Source of the DNA: Proteiniphilum sp. UBA1403
Lineage (GTDB): Bacteria > Bacteroidota > Bacteroidia > Bacteroidales > Dysgonomonadaceae
Assembly: GCA_002305715.1 (NCBI GenBank)
Contig: DBQD01000016.1
Coordinates: 3,175-36,072 of the forward strand
Direction of reading: 5' to 3'
DNA length: 32,898 bases
Position numbers and translations under genes: made by a program. Below, piece after piece: positions 1-9,587 of the stretch. Numbering within the stretch: position 1 is the first letter of the stretch; the number at the start of each line of letters is the position of its first letter. The notes under the pieces were generated by a model, which made no database searches, was not told the origin of the DNA, and was given only the letters and a program-made list of their open reading frames with translations.

Positions 1-42
1 TTTTTTACTTTAAATCGTATTACATTCAAACAGCATAATTGA

Positions 43-1017
43 ATGGAGGAAATCTTGTTGAAATATCTTCTGGGTGAACTGGAAGAAACGGAACAAAAAA
101 ATCTGCTACGTCAAATTGCAGACAACGAAGAGTTGCGCGAGGCATATATCCGTATGCAAAATATGTATGCCCTATCCTTTTTAACTACTGACTTTTCACA
201 AGAGATGGAAGGGAAAAAGGGATACCATGATTTCACACAGAGGCTGCATACAAAAAAACAAAAGAAGTTAATTTGCTCCATCATACAGTATGCTGCCATA
301 TTTTTGTTGATAACCACATCCACTTTTTTTGTTACACGTGCCCTATTCACTCAAGCTAACGATGAGCAAGAGTTGAATACGCTTTATGTTCCTGCTGGTC
401 AAAGGGCTCAACTCACGCTGCACGACGGCACTCAAGTATGGCTCAACTCACAGTCCACACTCATCTATCCGAGCAAATTCTCAAAGAACAAACGCGAAGT
501 TTCACTTGAGGGTGAAGCATACTTCAACGTAGCTGAAGATCGTAAAAAACCATTTGTGGTTTCCACGCAACAACTTACAATGGAGGTTTTGGGTACAGAA
601 TTTAATGTGGACAGCTACAAAAAAAATGGATACACTAGGATAGCCTTGGTCAATGGCTCTATCAAGGTGAGAGAAACATCAAAAAAGGGACAATCAATCT
701 TACTATCCCCCAATCAGCAGATTACCTTCAGTAACAACCTCATGCGACATGAAAAGCTCTCCGACCCAGAACATTTGCTTTGGCGGGACGGTATTTATGC
801 TTTTAATAATGCGAGACTAATACAGATAATTGAAAAATTGGAACTTTACTACGACACTCAAATAGAGATTGAAGATCCAGAAATCTTCAATGCAAGATAC
901 ACGGGTAAGTTCCGTCAACGTGACGGAATCGATGAGATACTACATATACTACAGAAAACACAATCATTTAATATTCTGAAAGATCGAGAAAAAAACATAA
1001 TCACCCTATCAAAATAA
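43..1017 (+). CDS. FecR-family anti-sigma factor
   Basis: Inner-membrane anti-sigma factor that should hold an ECF sigma factor and release it on a signal from the outer-membrane SusC downstream. The 324-residue protein has a cytoplasmic N-terminal segment (1-75), one membrane helix (about 77-98), a periplasmic FecR domain (about 115-215, with VPAGQRAQLTLHDGTQVWLN and VLGTEFNV typical of the family) and a C-terminal DUF4974-like domain (about 253-320) beginning near RDGIYAFNNA. The next gene is a SusC with an N-terminal STN domain, the usual partner of FecR. The cognate sigma gene should lie just upstream, outside the window. The ATG at 43 follows an in-frame TGA and has no Shine-Dalgarno sequence, as is normal here. 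The family call is firm; the signal is unknown. Confidence 0.95.
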   Translation: MEEILLKYLLGELEETEQKNLLRQIADNEELREAYIRMQNMYALSFLTTDFSQEMEGKKGYHDFTQRLHTKKQKKLICSIIQYAAIFLLITTSTFFVTRALFTQANDEQELNTLYVPAGQRAQLTLHDGTQVWLNSQSTLIYPSKFSKNKREVSLEGEAYFNVAEDRKKPFVVSTQQLTMEVLGTEFNVDSYKKNGYTRIALVNGSIKVRETSKKGQSILLSPNQQITFSNNLMRHEKLSDPEHLLWRDGIYAFNNARLIQIIEKLELYYDTQIEIEDPEIFNARYTGKFRQRDGIDEILHILQKTQSFNILKDREKNIITLSK

Positions 1018-1081
1018 ATCAAATTCAATTAAATCATTCACAAAAAACATATGCCTATGCAAAAGAAAATCATGTAAAAAA

Positions 1082-1107
1082 ACGGTAGATGCGCCAACAC
1101 CTACCGT
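1082..1107 (+). other. Stem-loop between fecR and susC
   Basis: In the 150-nt gap between the anti-sigma gene and susC, ACGGTAG (1082-1088) pairs with CTACCGT (1101-1107). The stem can extend inward by TG/CA across an A/C mismatch, leaving a six-base loop. No U tract follows, so it does not look like a standard intrinsic terminator. It may be an mRNA processing or stabilising hairpin that separates low fecR from high susC expression. No TAnnTTTG box is seen in this gap. Confidence 0.4.
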
Positions 1108-1167
1108 CGAATTAAGTAAACACAGTATCAACTAATCTAAGTATTCACTTAAAACACATGCAAATAT

Positions 1168-4100
1168 ATGAAAATAAACACGTCATCGCATCATTCTGTC
1201 ATTAATAAGAATGATCTATTAGATTTATTAAGAATCATGAAAATCTGCTTATTATTCCTATTTATCTTTGCATTTCAATTGTCAGCAGTCAACACAAATG
1301 CGCAGGATGCTACAATCAAATTGAAATCAAATACGATTACAGTAGGGGAACTGATCCGAGAAATTGAAAAACAAACCGATTATCTGGTTGTCTACAAAAA
1401 CCTTGAGGTAGACACAGAGAAAAAGATCACATTGCAGGAGAAAACCAATAAGGTTTCAGAATACCTGAATGAAGCATTTGCAAATTCAGATATCACGTAT
1501 GATTTTGAAAACAATTACATTGTCCTTGTTAAGAAAATCAATCGGAACGCTACGAACATCGCCGAAATGATCAAGGCAGATCAACAGTACGTAAAGAAGG
1601 TCTCCGGAGCCGTGAAGGATGAAAATGGTGATCCAATTATTGGGGCAGCTATTATGATTAAGGGAACAAACACAGGGGTAATTAGCGACATGAATGGTCG
1701 GTACTCAATTGATGTCCCTAATAATGACGCGGTTTTAGTATTTTCTTACATAGGTTATCTTACCCAAGAGATCCCGGTTGGAAACAACAGTGAAATAAGC
1801 GTAACGTTTGTTGAAGATCTCATTGGTCTTGACGAAGTTGTTGTAATTGGTTATGGTAGCATCAGAACTGCCGATGTTACCAGTGCCGTTGTTTCTGTGA
1901 AGCCAGAGGACTATACCCAAGGTAGCGTGCGAGACTTTGGTCAGTTGATACAGGGTAAGGTGGCAGGGTTAATTATTAACACGACCAGTGGTAACCCTTC
2001 TGGAAACTCATCAATCAGGTTGCGTGGTAATACCACACTTCACGGTACTAGCACAAACCCATTAATATTGATTGATGGAATACCGGGTGATTTTAACACG
2101 GTTGCTCCAGAAGACATTGAATCTGTCGACGTATTAAAAGATGGCTCTGCAGCGGCAATATACGGTACACGAGGTACAAATGGGGTGATTATTATAACAA
2201 CAAAACGAGCTACCTCGAATATAAAAAATCATGTAGAATACTCGAGCTACATTAGCACACAAGCCATCAGAAAGAGATTAGAAGTACTGAATGCCGACGA
2301 TTATAGAAGACTTATTAAAGAAGGTGTACTTGGCGCATCGCATGATTACGGAGGTGACACCAACTGGTTGGATGAGATTTCAAGAACCCCATTAATTCAA
2401 AATCATAATATCACGATTCGGGGTGGTAACAAAGAAACAAATTACCTGCTTTCTTTGATGTTCAATAACTCAGAAGGTATCTTCAAGAAATCATACAGAG
2501 AACGATTAACCGCTCGTGGTGATGTAAATCACAACATGTTTGGAGGTATAGTACAAATTAATGTTGGTTTATTATCACGCAACGACAATTTCAGTTCTTT
2601 CAACAATAATATCTTTAGATTGGTGAATCAGTACCATCCTACGATTCCGGTTAAGAACGCAGAAGGGAAATGGTTTGAAGCAGGTATTTTCGAAGTAGAA
2701 AATCCTGTAGCGCGTATCATGGAGCAAGACAATAGTACGACCTCTCTATTCAATCGCATCAACGGATCGGTTACCATTAACCCGTTACATGGATTGAGCC
2801 TGAAGGGACTTATGTCGTTCTCTAAATATCACTCTGATGGAGGTTCATACGAAACACATAATCATATTTCAACCGTTCGTGACGGTCGTAAAGGGGTAGC
2901 CAACCTGAATGCTTCACAAAATGTTCAGCGGTTGATCAACTTAACTGCTGAATATAAAAACAGCATCAATAATCATAACTACACAATCCTTGCCGGATAT
3001 AGCTATGAAGATTATGACGGAACAAGTCATTCAATGAACAATACCGACTTCCCAACCGATATGTTCGGACGGTATAACATCGGCCTTGCACAAGCTATTA
3101 GCAAAGGATCTACTTTCTGGGGAATGAGTAGCTCTAGAAATGTAACCAACCTCATTGGTTTCTTTGGTCGTGTAAACTACAATTACAAAGATCGTTACCT
3201 GTTTATGGCGAGTTTACGACACGAAGGTGCAAGCCAATTGTGGGGAACAAAAGATCCTTGGGGGACTTTCCCGTCTATTTCTGTAGGTTGGAGATTAAAA
3301 GAAGAGCCCTTCTTGAAGGATGTTTCTTTTATTAATGAAATGAAATTACGTGCGGGCTACGGTGTGACAGGTACACAACCCAACAGCTCATTCTTAGGAG
3401 TAGGTACACTTGGTTATAGTGGTGCCGTTTATACCAATGGTGAATGGATTAAAACAATTGTTCCCACCCGAAATCCTAACCCATATCTGAGATGGGAGGA
3501 AAAGAAGGAAACCAATATTGGTGTTGATTTCGCCTTCTTGAGAAGTCGCATTTCGGGAAGTATTGATCTCTACAATCGTTTGGTCGACGGGTTGTTGTAT
3601 GATTACACAGTGCCAGTGCCACCCAACTTGGTTAATACGACACGAGCCAATGTTGGTAAGATGGAAAATAAAGGTATTGAGTTCTTGTTGAGAGGGGTAC
3701 CCATAAAAACAAAAACATTTGAATGGAGCAGCGACTTTAACTTCTCTACAAACAAAAACAAATTGGTAACACTCTCTAGTGACCTGTATGAGCCACAAAA
3801 CTCCTATATTACAGCAGGTGATGCCCAAATTCCAATTTATGGCCCTACACACAGATTGGATGTGGGTGGTAAAATCGGAAATTTCTGGGGTTACAAAGTA
3901 GTTGATATCGATAGTGATGGAAAGTGGATTTATGAAGATCCAGAAACTGGGAATCCGGTACCTTACGATGAATTTGCAAAAGTAGATGAAAACAAAATGA
4001 TCATTGGTAATGGTCTTCCCAAGTTCTACGTAGGATTGAACAACTCAATGAGGTATAAGAATTTCGATTTCTCTGTTTCTATGAGAGGTGCTTTTGGTTA

Positions 4101-4485
4101 CGATATCTTGAACTTTGCAAGAATGTATTACGAAAACACAAAAACACATCAACAGTACAACCGTTTGAAATCAGCGTATGATCCAGTGTTCGGTAAAGCC
4201 ATACTTAACAACGACTTAGACCTTGAGTACAATTCATATTATATTGAAAAGGGAGACCACTGGAAGATTGATAATATCACCCTCGGTTATACATTCAAGA
4301 CCGACAATCTTAAATACATCAACAGGGCAAGAATCTATGCGTCGAGCCTGAATACTTTTATAATTACAAAATACAAAGGTATTGACCCTGAGGTGAGTGC
4401 AAGCGGACTTGATCCTGGTAATGATAGCCGGGATAAATACCCCACTGTAAGGACCTTTACTTTTGGTATCAACCTGAGTTTTTAA
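1168..4485 (+). CDS. SusC-family TonB-dependent outer-membrane transporter with STN domain
   Basis: Outer-membrane beta-barrel that imports a glycan or other oligomer with the SusD lipoprotein downstream, powered by TonB. The order in 1105 residues is: a 23-residue N-terminal extension, signal peptide (about 24-46, ending NTNAQ), STN signalling domain (about 56-120), carboxypeptidase-D-like domain (about 145-215), TonB-box region LDEVVVIGYG (221-230), plug domain (about 235-345) and a barrel ending in INLSF. The STN domain is the part that contacts FecR, so this transporter probably also reports substrate to the sigma/anti-sigma pair. The ATG at 1168 is preferred; a second in-frame Met stands at 1237, directly before the hydrophobic core. 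Mature protein has 17 Met and no Cys, useful as a comparison for the second SusC in this window. Confidence 0.96.
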   Translation: MKINTSSHHSVINKNDLLDLLRIMKICLLFLFIFAFQLSAVNTNAQDATIKLKSNTITVGELIREIEKQTDYLVVYKNLEVDTEKKITLQEKTNKVSEYLNEAFANSDITYDFENNYIVLVKKINRNATNIAEMIKADQQYVKKVSGAVKDENGDPIIGAAIMIKGTNTGVISDMNGRYSIDVPNNDAVLVFSYIGYLTQEIPVGNNSEISVTFVEDLIGLDEVVVIGYGSIRTADVTSAVVSVKPEDYTQGSVRDFGQLIQGKVAGLIINTTSGNPSGNSSIRLRGNTTLHGTSTNPLILIDGIPGDFNTVAPEDIESVDVLKDGSAAAIYGTRGTNGVIIITTKRATSNIKNHVEYSSYISTQAIRKRLEVLNADDYRRLIKEGVLGASHDYGGDTNWLDEISRTPLIQNHNITIRGGNKETNYLLSLMFNNSEGIFKKSYRERLTARGDVNHNMFGGIVQINVGLLSRNDNFSSFNNNIFRLVNQYHPTIPVKNAEGKWFEAGIFEVENPVARIMEQDNSTTSLFNRINGSVTINPLHGLSLKGLMSFSKYHSDGGSYETHNHISTVRDGRKGVANLNASQNVQRLINLTAEYKNSINNHNYTILAGYSYEDYDGTSHSMNNTDFPTDMFGRYNIGLAQAISKGSTFWGMSSSRNVTNLIGFFGRVNYNYKDRYLFMASLRHEGASQLWGTKDPWGTFPSISVGWRLKEEPFLKDVSFINEMKLRAGYGVTGTQPNSSFLGVGTLGYSGAVYTNGEWIKTIVPTRNPNPYLRWEEKKETNIGVDFAFLRSRISGSIDLYNRLVDGLLYDYTVPVPPNLVNTTRANVGKMENKGIEFLLRGVPIKTKTFEWSSDFNFSTNKNKLVTLSSDLYEPQNSYITAGDAQIPIYGPTHRLDVGGKIGNFWGYKVVDIDSDGKWIYEDPETGNPVPYDEFAKVDENKMIIGNGLPKFYVGLNNSMRYKNFDFSVSMRGAFGYDILNFARMYYENTKTHQQYNRLKSAYDPVFGKAILNNDLDLEYNSYYIEKGDHWKIDNITLGYTFKTDNLKYINRARIYASSLNTFIITKYKGIDPEVSASGLDPGNDSRDKYPTVRTFTFGINLSF

Positions 4486-4503
4486 CTTTTAATTGAAATC
4501 AAG

Positions 4504-6150
4504 ATGAAAATATCTAAATATAAATACACGCTTTTGATTGTATTGTCCACTTTTATTTGTTCCGCATGTACGGAATTGATAAGTGACAGTTATAGCGAAA
4601 TTATAGCCGAACAGTTCGAGCCAACAGAAGAGGAAGTACCTGCAATTATCGGAGCTGCATACACTCAATTACGTGCATCGATGCTTGATTTTGACGGGAT
4701 TTGGCGTTATCAGGAAATTACCGCAGACGAAGTAGTAATACCTGCCCGACCCAATGGATGGGTAGACGGCGGTTTATACAGACGTGCACATGAGCACACT
4801 TGGACCGAAACAGAAACATGGAACCGAGGCTTGTGGACTCGTATATATCAAGGGGTAACGAATTGCAACCGCTTGATATACCAGCTCGAGTCGGGTTTCT
4901 TGCCTATCAGCAATCAGGATGTGTATGAAAGCACCATTGCAGAACTACGAGCTACTCGTGCATGTTATTATTACTTTTTAATCGACCTTTGGGGAAATGT
5001 TCCTATCCAGACAAAATTCGATATCCCTGATGGTTACTTACCGGAACAATCAAGCAGAAAAGAGGTGTTCGACTTCATCGTAAAAGAGCTGCTTGAAAGC
5101 ATACCTCTTTTACCGAAAGAACGCAACCAAAGTACATATGCACGTTTCAACGAATGGGCTGCACGTACTCTATTGGCAAAAATGTATTTAAATGCCGAAG
5201 TATATACAGGCACAGCCGAATGGCAAAAATGTATTGAACAATGTGATTTGATCATCAATTCGAATGTTGGATACGGCTTGGAGCCTAGACAGAAAAATGT
5301 GTTCGTGACTGAAAACCAGAACTCAATTGAGATTATGCTGGGATTGGCCATCGACGCAAATTATACGACTGGCTGGAATACATTCGACCACCATATGCAA
5401 ACATTACCGGCTGGTCTTCAATACAAATACAATATTACGCAAGAGCCGTGGGGTGGTATGTGTGCAATTCCGCAATTCATCGACACGTTTGATCCAGACG
5501 ATAGCCGTTATCACGACAACTTTATCTATGGACCTCAATATACCATCGCTGGTGAACCAATTTTAATTACCATTGGTAGTGCTGAATATATTGGTAAACA
5601 AATGGATTTTGTGAACGAAGTTAATAGTATCGCTCAGTCTGAACAGCATCAGGGTATTCGTTTCGAAAAATACGAAATTGGTCTTGGGTCAAACAATATT
5701 TTAAATAACGATTTTGTTTTATTCCGCTTTGCTGATGTGTTGATGATGAAAGCTGAGTGTCTCCTACGTACCGGTAGAGCAGATGATGCTGCTGCAATTG
5801 TGACTCAAGTTCGTACCAGAGCTTTCACTCGTGCACCGGAGAAAGCAATGGTAACCGGAGCTCAACTCCTTGAAGGTAGCGTGTATGACTATGGTATCAG
5901 AGATAACAGAGACGTACCGGCAAACACATACGAAGGTGGTGCCGATATACAATATGGTCGCTTCTTAGATGAGTTAGCCTGGGAGTTTAACCAAGAAGGT
6001 CGTCGCCGGCAGGATATGATCCGTTTCGGTGTGTATACTACAAAATCATGGTTCTCTCACCCAGCTAGCCAACCATATAGAACACTTTTCCCAATACCTC
6101 AAAGAGAACTTGAAGCGAATGGTAATCTAAAACAAAACCCGGGTTACTAG
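4504..6150 (+). CDS. SusD/RagB-family substrate-binding lipoprotein
   Basis: Surface lipoprotein that forms the lid over the SusC barrel and binds the substrate. The 548-residue protein starts with a lipoprotein signal peptide and a lipobox near FICSACTEL, followed by the all-helical SusD fold with TPR-like helices and the family's C-terminal half (LAWEFNQEGRRRQDMIRFG, then FPIPQREL and NPGY at the end). It starts 18 nt after susC, so the two are co-transcribed. Mature protein holds about 10 Met and 6 Cys, a normal sulfur content that contrasts with the second SusD in the window. The glycan it binds cannot be read from sequence; the neighbouring GH31 enzyme suggests an alpha-linked sugar. Confidence 0.95.
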   Translation: MKISKYKYTLLIVLSTFICSACTELISDSYSEIIAEQFEPTEEEVPAIIGAAYTQLRASMLDFDGIWRYQEITADEVVIPARPNGWVDGGLYRRAHEHTWTETETWNRGLWTRIYQGVTNCNRLIYQLESGFLPISNQDVYESTIAELRATRACYYYFLIDLWGNVPIQTKFDIPDGYLPEQSSRKEVFDFIVKELLESIPLLPKERNQSTYARFNEWAARTLLAKMYLNAEVYTGTAEWQKCIEQCDLIINSNVGYGLEPRQKNVFVTENQNSIEIMLGLAIDANYTTGWNTFDHHMQTLPAGLQYKYNITQEPWGGMCAIPQFIDTFDPDDSRYHDNFIYGPQYTIAGEPILITIGSAEYIGKQMDFVNEVNSIAQSEQHQGIRFEKYEIGLGSNNILNNDFVLFRFADVLMMKAECLLRTGRADDAAAIVTQVRTRAFTRAPEKAMVTGAQLLEGSVYDYGIRDNRDVPANTYEGGADIQYGRFLDELAWEFNQEGRRRQDMIRFGVYTTKSWFSHPASQPYRTLFPIPQRELEANGNLKQNPGY

Positions 6151-6185
6151 TTGGCATAAATAATTGGTTTTAAATATAAAATGAA

Positions 6186-8624
6186 ATGAAATATATATTT
6201 AAGTCGCGGTTATATCTGTTGGTATCATTCTTGGTAATCATGTTGTTTCTACTAGAATCAGCATTTGGAATGACTAACGCTGCAAATCATGATTTTGAAA
6301 AAACAACCAACGGAATTAAAACAGAAATTGGGAACACTATAGTATCTGTAACCTTTTATAATGCTAACACCGTCAGGGTTGTCAAATATCCGAAAGGAAC
6401 AGATTTTGTTAAAGAAAGTCTCTCTGTTATTGCTAAACCGGAAGCAGTTTCAGTTAAAACTTCTCGTCAAGGCAATAAATTGAGCGTTCGCAGTAATCAG
6501 TTAAATCTTATTATTGACACAAATAAAGGCGTCATCTCTTTTTTTGATGCAGCCGGAAATCTGCTGATTAAAGAAAATAATGTTCCAATATTTACCAAAA
6601 TAGACGATGCAGGAGTGCCTTCTTTCGAGGTGACACAAGCGTTTAAACTCGATGAAAATGAGGCGATCTATGGTCTTGGACAATTGCAAAACGGGAAGAT
6701 GTCTCAACGTGGAACGACAAAGAAGTTAATTCAAGGTAATACAGAAGATGTGATTACCTTCTTCCAGTCGGTTAAGGGATATGGTCTCTTCTGGGACAAC
6801 TATTCACCCACTCTTTTCAGCGACAGCAAAGATGAGACTTACTTTAAATCGGATGTGGGCGATTGCGTGGATTATTACCTGATGTATGGCAAGAATGCCG
6901 ATGGAGTGGTTGCAGAGATGCGTAACCTGACAGGCGATGTTCCTCTCTTCCCACTGTGGACATACGGCTTCTTCCAAAGTAAAGAGCGTTACAAATCTCA
7001 AGATGAAACAACCGATGTTGTAAGAAAATACCGTGAACTGGGTGTTCCCCTCGATGGAATTATTCAGGATTGGCAATATTGGGGAAGCAACTACTTGTGG
7101 AACGCCATGGAATTCCTTAATGAGAATTTCCCCAATCCTAAAAAAATGATGAGCGATGTGCATAAGATGAATGCAAAGATGGTCATCTCTATATGGTCTT
7201 CTTTCGGCCCGATGACAAAACAATACAGAATTATGGAACCACAAGGTATGCTTCTTGATATGGGTACTTGGCCACAATCGGGATCATCTATATGGCCTCC
7301 AAAAAGAGATTATCCTTCTGGCGTAAAACCGTATGATCCATTTAACCCGAAAGCGAGAGATATTTACTGGGAACATCTTAACGAAGGCCTCTTCTCGCTT
7401 GGTATGGATGGCTGGTGGATGGACTCTACAGAACCTGACCACTTAGATGCAAAAGATGAGGATTTGGATCTTCAGACATACATGGGATCATTGAGAAAAG
7501 TGAGAAACGCTTATCCTCTTATGTCTGTTGGTGGTGTTTACGATCACCAAAGGGCTGTATCGAATGACAAACGGGTATTTATTCTTACACGCTCAGCATT
7601 TGCAGGTCAACAAAGATATGGAGCCAATACATGGACAGGTGACGTACAGGCAACATGGGACGACCTGGCTCGACAGATTCCCGCTGGTCTGAACTTCTCT
7701 CTCTGCGCTATCCCCCATTGGAACAGCGACATAGGTGGATTTTTCCTTTCAAGATATCCGAACAAACTGGAGGATCCCGATTACAGAGAGCTATATACTC
7801 GCTGGCTGCAGTTTGGAGCTTTTAGCCCGATGATGCGCTCACATGGAGCTGATGCGCCACGTGAGATATGGCAATTCGGTAAAAAAGGAGAGCCTTACTA
7901 TGATGCAATTGAGAAGTTTATCAATCTGAGGTACAAGCTTATACCTTATATATATTCCGTATCTTGGGATGTAACGAAAAACCGTTCAAGTATGATTCGT
8001 TCGCTTGTAATGGATTTCCAGAAAGATTCCAATTGCTGGGATATCGCCGACCAGTTTATGTTTGGCAAATCGCTGTTAATATCTCCAGTTATTGAACCAA
8101 TGTATACAAAGGTGGTATCGGGTGAGGGACGAAATATTAAAAGAGAAGCGGACTTCTCGACAGTAAAGTCTCGGGATCTTTATCTTCCTAATGGTGCCGA
8201 CTGGTATGATTTCTGGACCAATGAGCGGTATAACGGTGGAGTAATAATCAAACGCAATACACCAATAGACCTGATGCCGATTCATGTTAAAGCTGGCTCT
8301 ATCCTTCCTTTTGGCCCACAAGTTCAATATGTTGAGGAGAAAAAGTGGGATGACCTGGAAATTAGAGTTTACAAAGGTGCTGATGGTTCATTCATATTAT
8401 ATGAAGATGAATTCGACAATTACAACTACGAAAATGGAGCTTATTCGGAAATTAAATTCAATTGGAATGATAAAAACCGAAGACTCACCATTGAAAATCG
8501 TTCCGGTGAATATCCTGGTATGTTGCAACAAAGACGCTTCAGAGTAAAACTGATTGAACCAAACAAAGTGAACGACGAGCGTACCGTTGAATATTCAGGA
8601 AATAAAGTTGTACTAAGTCTGTAA
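6186..8624 (+). CDS. GH31 alpha-glycosidase, possibly alpha-xylosidase
   Basis: Retaining alpha-glycosidase of family GH31, 812 residues with an N-terminal signal sequence, so it acts in the periplasm or at the cell surface. The galactose-mutarotase-like N-terminal domain spans about 45-240 and the (beta/alpha)8 barrel about 250-600. The expected catalytic nucleophile is Asp413 in GWWMDSTEPD and the acid/base is Asp486 in NTWTGD; RSHG (551-554) is another family signature. The segment IIQDWQYWG (292-300) resembles alpha-xylosidases of Bacteroidetes, which is why xylosidase is preferred over glucosidase; the substrate stays inferred. It lies 35 nt after susD and should belong to the same transcript. 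The ATG at 6186 is chosen because the one at 6181 meets a stop after one codon. Confidence 0.93.
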   Translation: MKYIFKSRLYLLVSFLVIMLFLLESAFGMTNAANHDFEKTTNGIKTEIGNTIVSVTFYNANTVRVVKYPKGTDFVKESLSVIAKPEAVSVKTSRQGNKLSVRSNQLNLIIDTNKGVISFFDAAGNLLIKENNVPIFTKIDDAGVPSFEVTQAFKLDENEAIYGLGQLQNGKMSQRGTTKKLIQGNTEDVITFFQSVKGYGLFWDNYSPTLFSDSKDETYFKSDVGDCVDYYLMYGKNADGVVAEMRNLTGDVPLFPLWTYGFFQSKERYKSQDETTDVVRKYRELGVPLDGIIQDWQYWGSNYLWNAMEFLNENFPNPKKMMSDVHKMNAKMVISIWSSFGPMTKQYRIMEPQGMLLDMGTWPQSGSSIWPPKRDYPSGVKPYDPFNPKARDIYWEHLNEGLFSLGMDGWWMDSTEPDHLDAKDEDLDLQTYMGSLRKVRNAYPLMSVGGVYDHQRAVSNDKRVFILTRSAFAGQQRYGANTWTGDVQATWDDLARQIPAGLNFSLCAIPHWNSDIGGFFLSRYPNKLEDPDYRELYTRWLQFGAFSPMMRSHGADAPREIWQFGKKGEPYYDAIEKFINLRYKLIPYIYSVSWDVTKNRSSMIRSLVMDFQKDSNCWDIADQFMFGKSLLISPVIEPMYTKVVSGEGRNIKREADFSTVKSRDLYLPNGADWYDFWTNERYNGGVIIKRNTPIDLMPIHVKAGSILPFGPQVQYVEEKKWDDLEIRVYKGADGSFILYEDEFDNYNYENGAYSEIKFNWNDKNRRLTIENRSGEYPGMLQQRRFRVKLIEPNKVNDERTVEYSGNKVVLSL

Positions 8625-8636
8625 CTTGATGCGTAT

Positions 8637-8681
8637 AGTGCTGCAGCTCAATTACTACGTGAGGAGTGAAGCTGCAGCACT
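8637..8681 (+). terminator. 12-bp stem-loop after the GH31 gene
   Basis: Bases 637-648 of this kilobase (AGTGCTGCAGCT) are the exact inverse complement of 8670-8681, with a 21-base loop. It starts 12 nt after the GH31 stop codon and is followed by a pyrimidine-rich CTTCTCCTCTT rather than a clean T run. It most likely ends or stabilises the fecR-susC-susD-GH31 transcript. The remaining gap to 8750 is AT-rich with no clear promoter; a partial match TTACTTTG to the -7 box occurs about 10 nt before the next gene. Confidence 0.55.
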
Positions 8682-8749
8682 TCTCCTCTTATTATCTTTC
8701 CTCCTATTTTCATTTATCGCTCTATTTAATCTTTATTACTTTGAATTAT

Positions 8750-9313
8750 ATGGAAAGCATCAACAGAAAAAATTTTATAAAGAAAATTTGTCTTACCGGT
8801 ACCTGCCTATGTGGCTTCAACGCAATGGGAATAGCTAAAAATAATGGAATGCATGAGACAGAACATCAACGTGATGATAAAAATAAATGTCTCTCCCATG
8901 AGTGGCTTGCAATATTATTGAATAACATTAGTGACCAAATGGACGAAAATGAGATGAGAGCACTCTTGAAAGGTTGTTCGGCTGCGCATTTTAACAATCT
9001 TGGTATGGATGAAAAGCTCGCTCAATACAAATATAACTTGAAGGAATTCATCTCTTTTTTGGAAAGTGAATGGGGTTGGATTGTCACTCACAACAAAGAG
9101 GAGAATGTCATAGTTGTCAATGAAAATAAACCACACTGCGTGTGCCCACTCAATAACAGAAGTAACAAAACCGGGCTGACCTCATTGTGCTACTGCTCTG
9201 AAGGATTCGCTGAACGTATGTTCTCCTTTGTCATTGATAGACAGATATCGGCAACAGTTGTCTCATCTATTCAACGAGGGGACAAAAATTGTATTTATAG
9301 AATTGTTCTGTAA
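8750..9313 (+). CDS. Cys-rich protein of unknown function, possibly exported
   Basis: 187-residue protein with ten Cys. The N-terminus (NRKNFIKKICLTGTCLCG) looks like a twin-arginine-type signal with RK in place of RR, common in small Bacteroidetes proteins, or a poor lipoprotein signal. The C-terminal 60 residues carry HCVCP, then LCYCSEGF, then NCIYRI. This layout resembles the Cys-rich C-terminal region of proteins listed as DUF6144 or V4R/4-vinyl-reductase-like; that assignment is from memory and not checked. Such Cys pairs could bind metal. The ATG at 8750 is chosen over an upstream in-frame start at 8666 because the latter begins inside the hairpin after the GH31 gene. The role and the link to the glycosidases are unknown. 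Confidence 0.75.
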   Translation: MESINRKNFIKKICLTGTCLCGFNAMGIAKNNGMHETEHQRDDKNKCLSHEWLAILLNNISDQMDENEMRALLKGCSAAHFNNLGMDEKLAQYKYNLKEFISFLESEWGWIVTHNKEENVIVVNENKPHCVCPLNNRSNKTGLTSLCYCSEGFAERMFSFVIDRQISATVVSSIQRGDKNCIYRIVL

Positions 9314-9517
9314 ATAATTGCTGTTTAGCCTCTCCAATAATATTAAACTATCTCTATTAACGCTTATCTATTGCATAAAACAATATCTATCTTCTCTTTT
9401 ATAATGTAAAACAAACCTATTTTCTTATCACAGATCTCCATATTCTATTCGGTATTAGTCGGGCAAAGCAGGCAATAAAATGTTGACAAGTATTGATAAT
9501 TACTTTGTTCATTTCTT

Positions 9518-9525
9518 TAAATTTG
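9518..9525 (+). promoter_or_regulatory. Candidate -7 box (TAAATTTG) for the EEP-phosphatase gene
   Basis: TAAATTTG matches the Bacteroidetes primary-sigma -7 consensus TAnnTTTG about 60 nt before the ATG at 9588. The -33 TTTG is not well matched at the right spacing (TATTG at about 9491-9495 is the nearest). The rest of the 274-nt gap between 9313 and 9588 is AT-rich and shows no other feature. Confidence 0.4.
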
Positions 9526-9587
9526 CATAATTTTGAAAAATGAATCTTTTATTTTACTACGTACATCCCCACTAATTACCTCCGGAA

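Noticed and set aside
1..42. Possible C-terminal end of an upstream sigma-factor gene (frame 1 is open to a TGA at 40-42)
   Set aside because: Only 13 codons are visible and another frame also stays open to 36; the sequence is too short to call.
8626..8838. Small hydrophobic ORF after GH31
   Set aside because: It spans the 12-bp stem-loop and overlaps the Cys-rich protein gene in another frame, with no supporting features.
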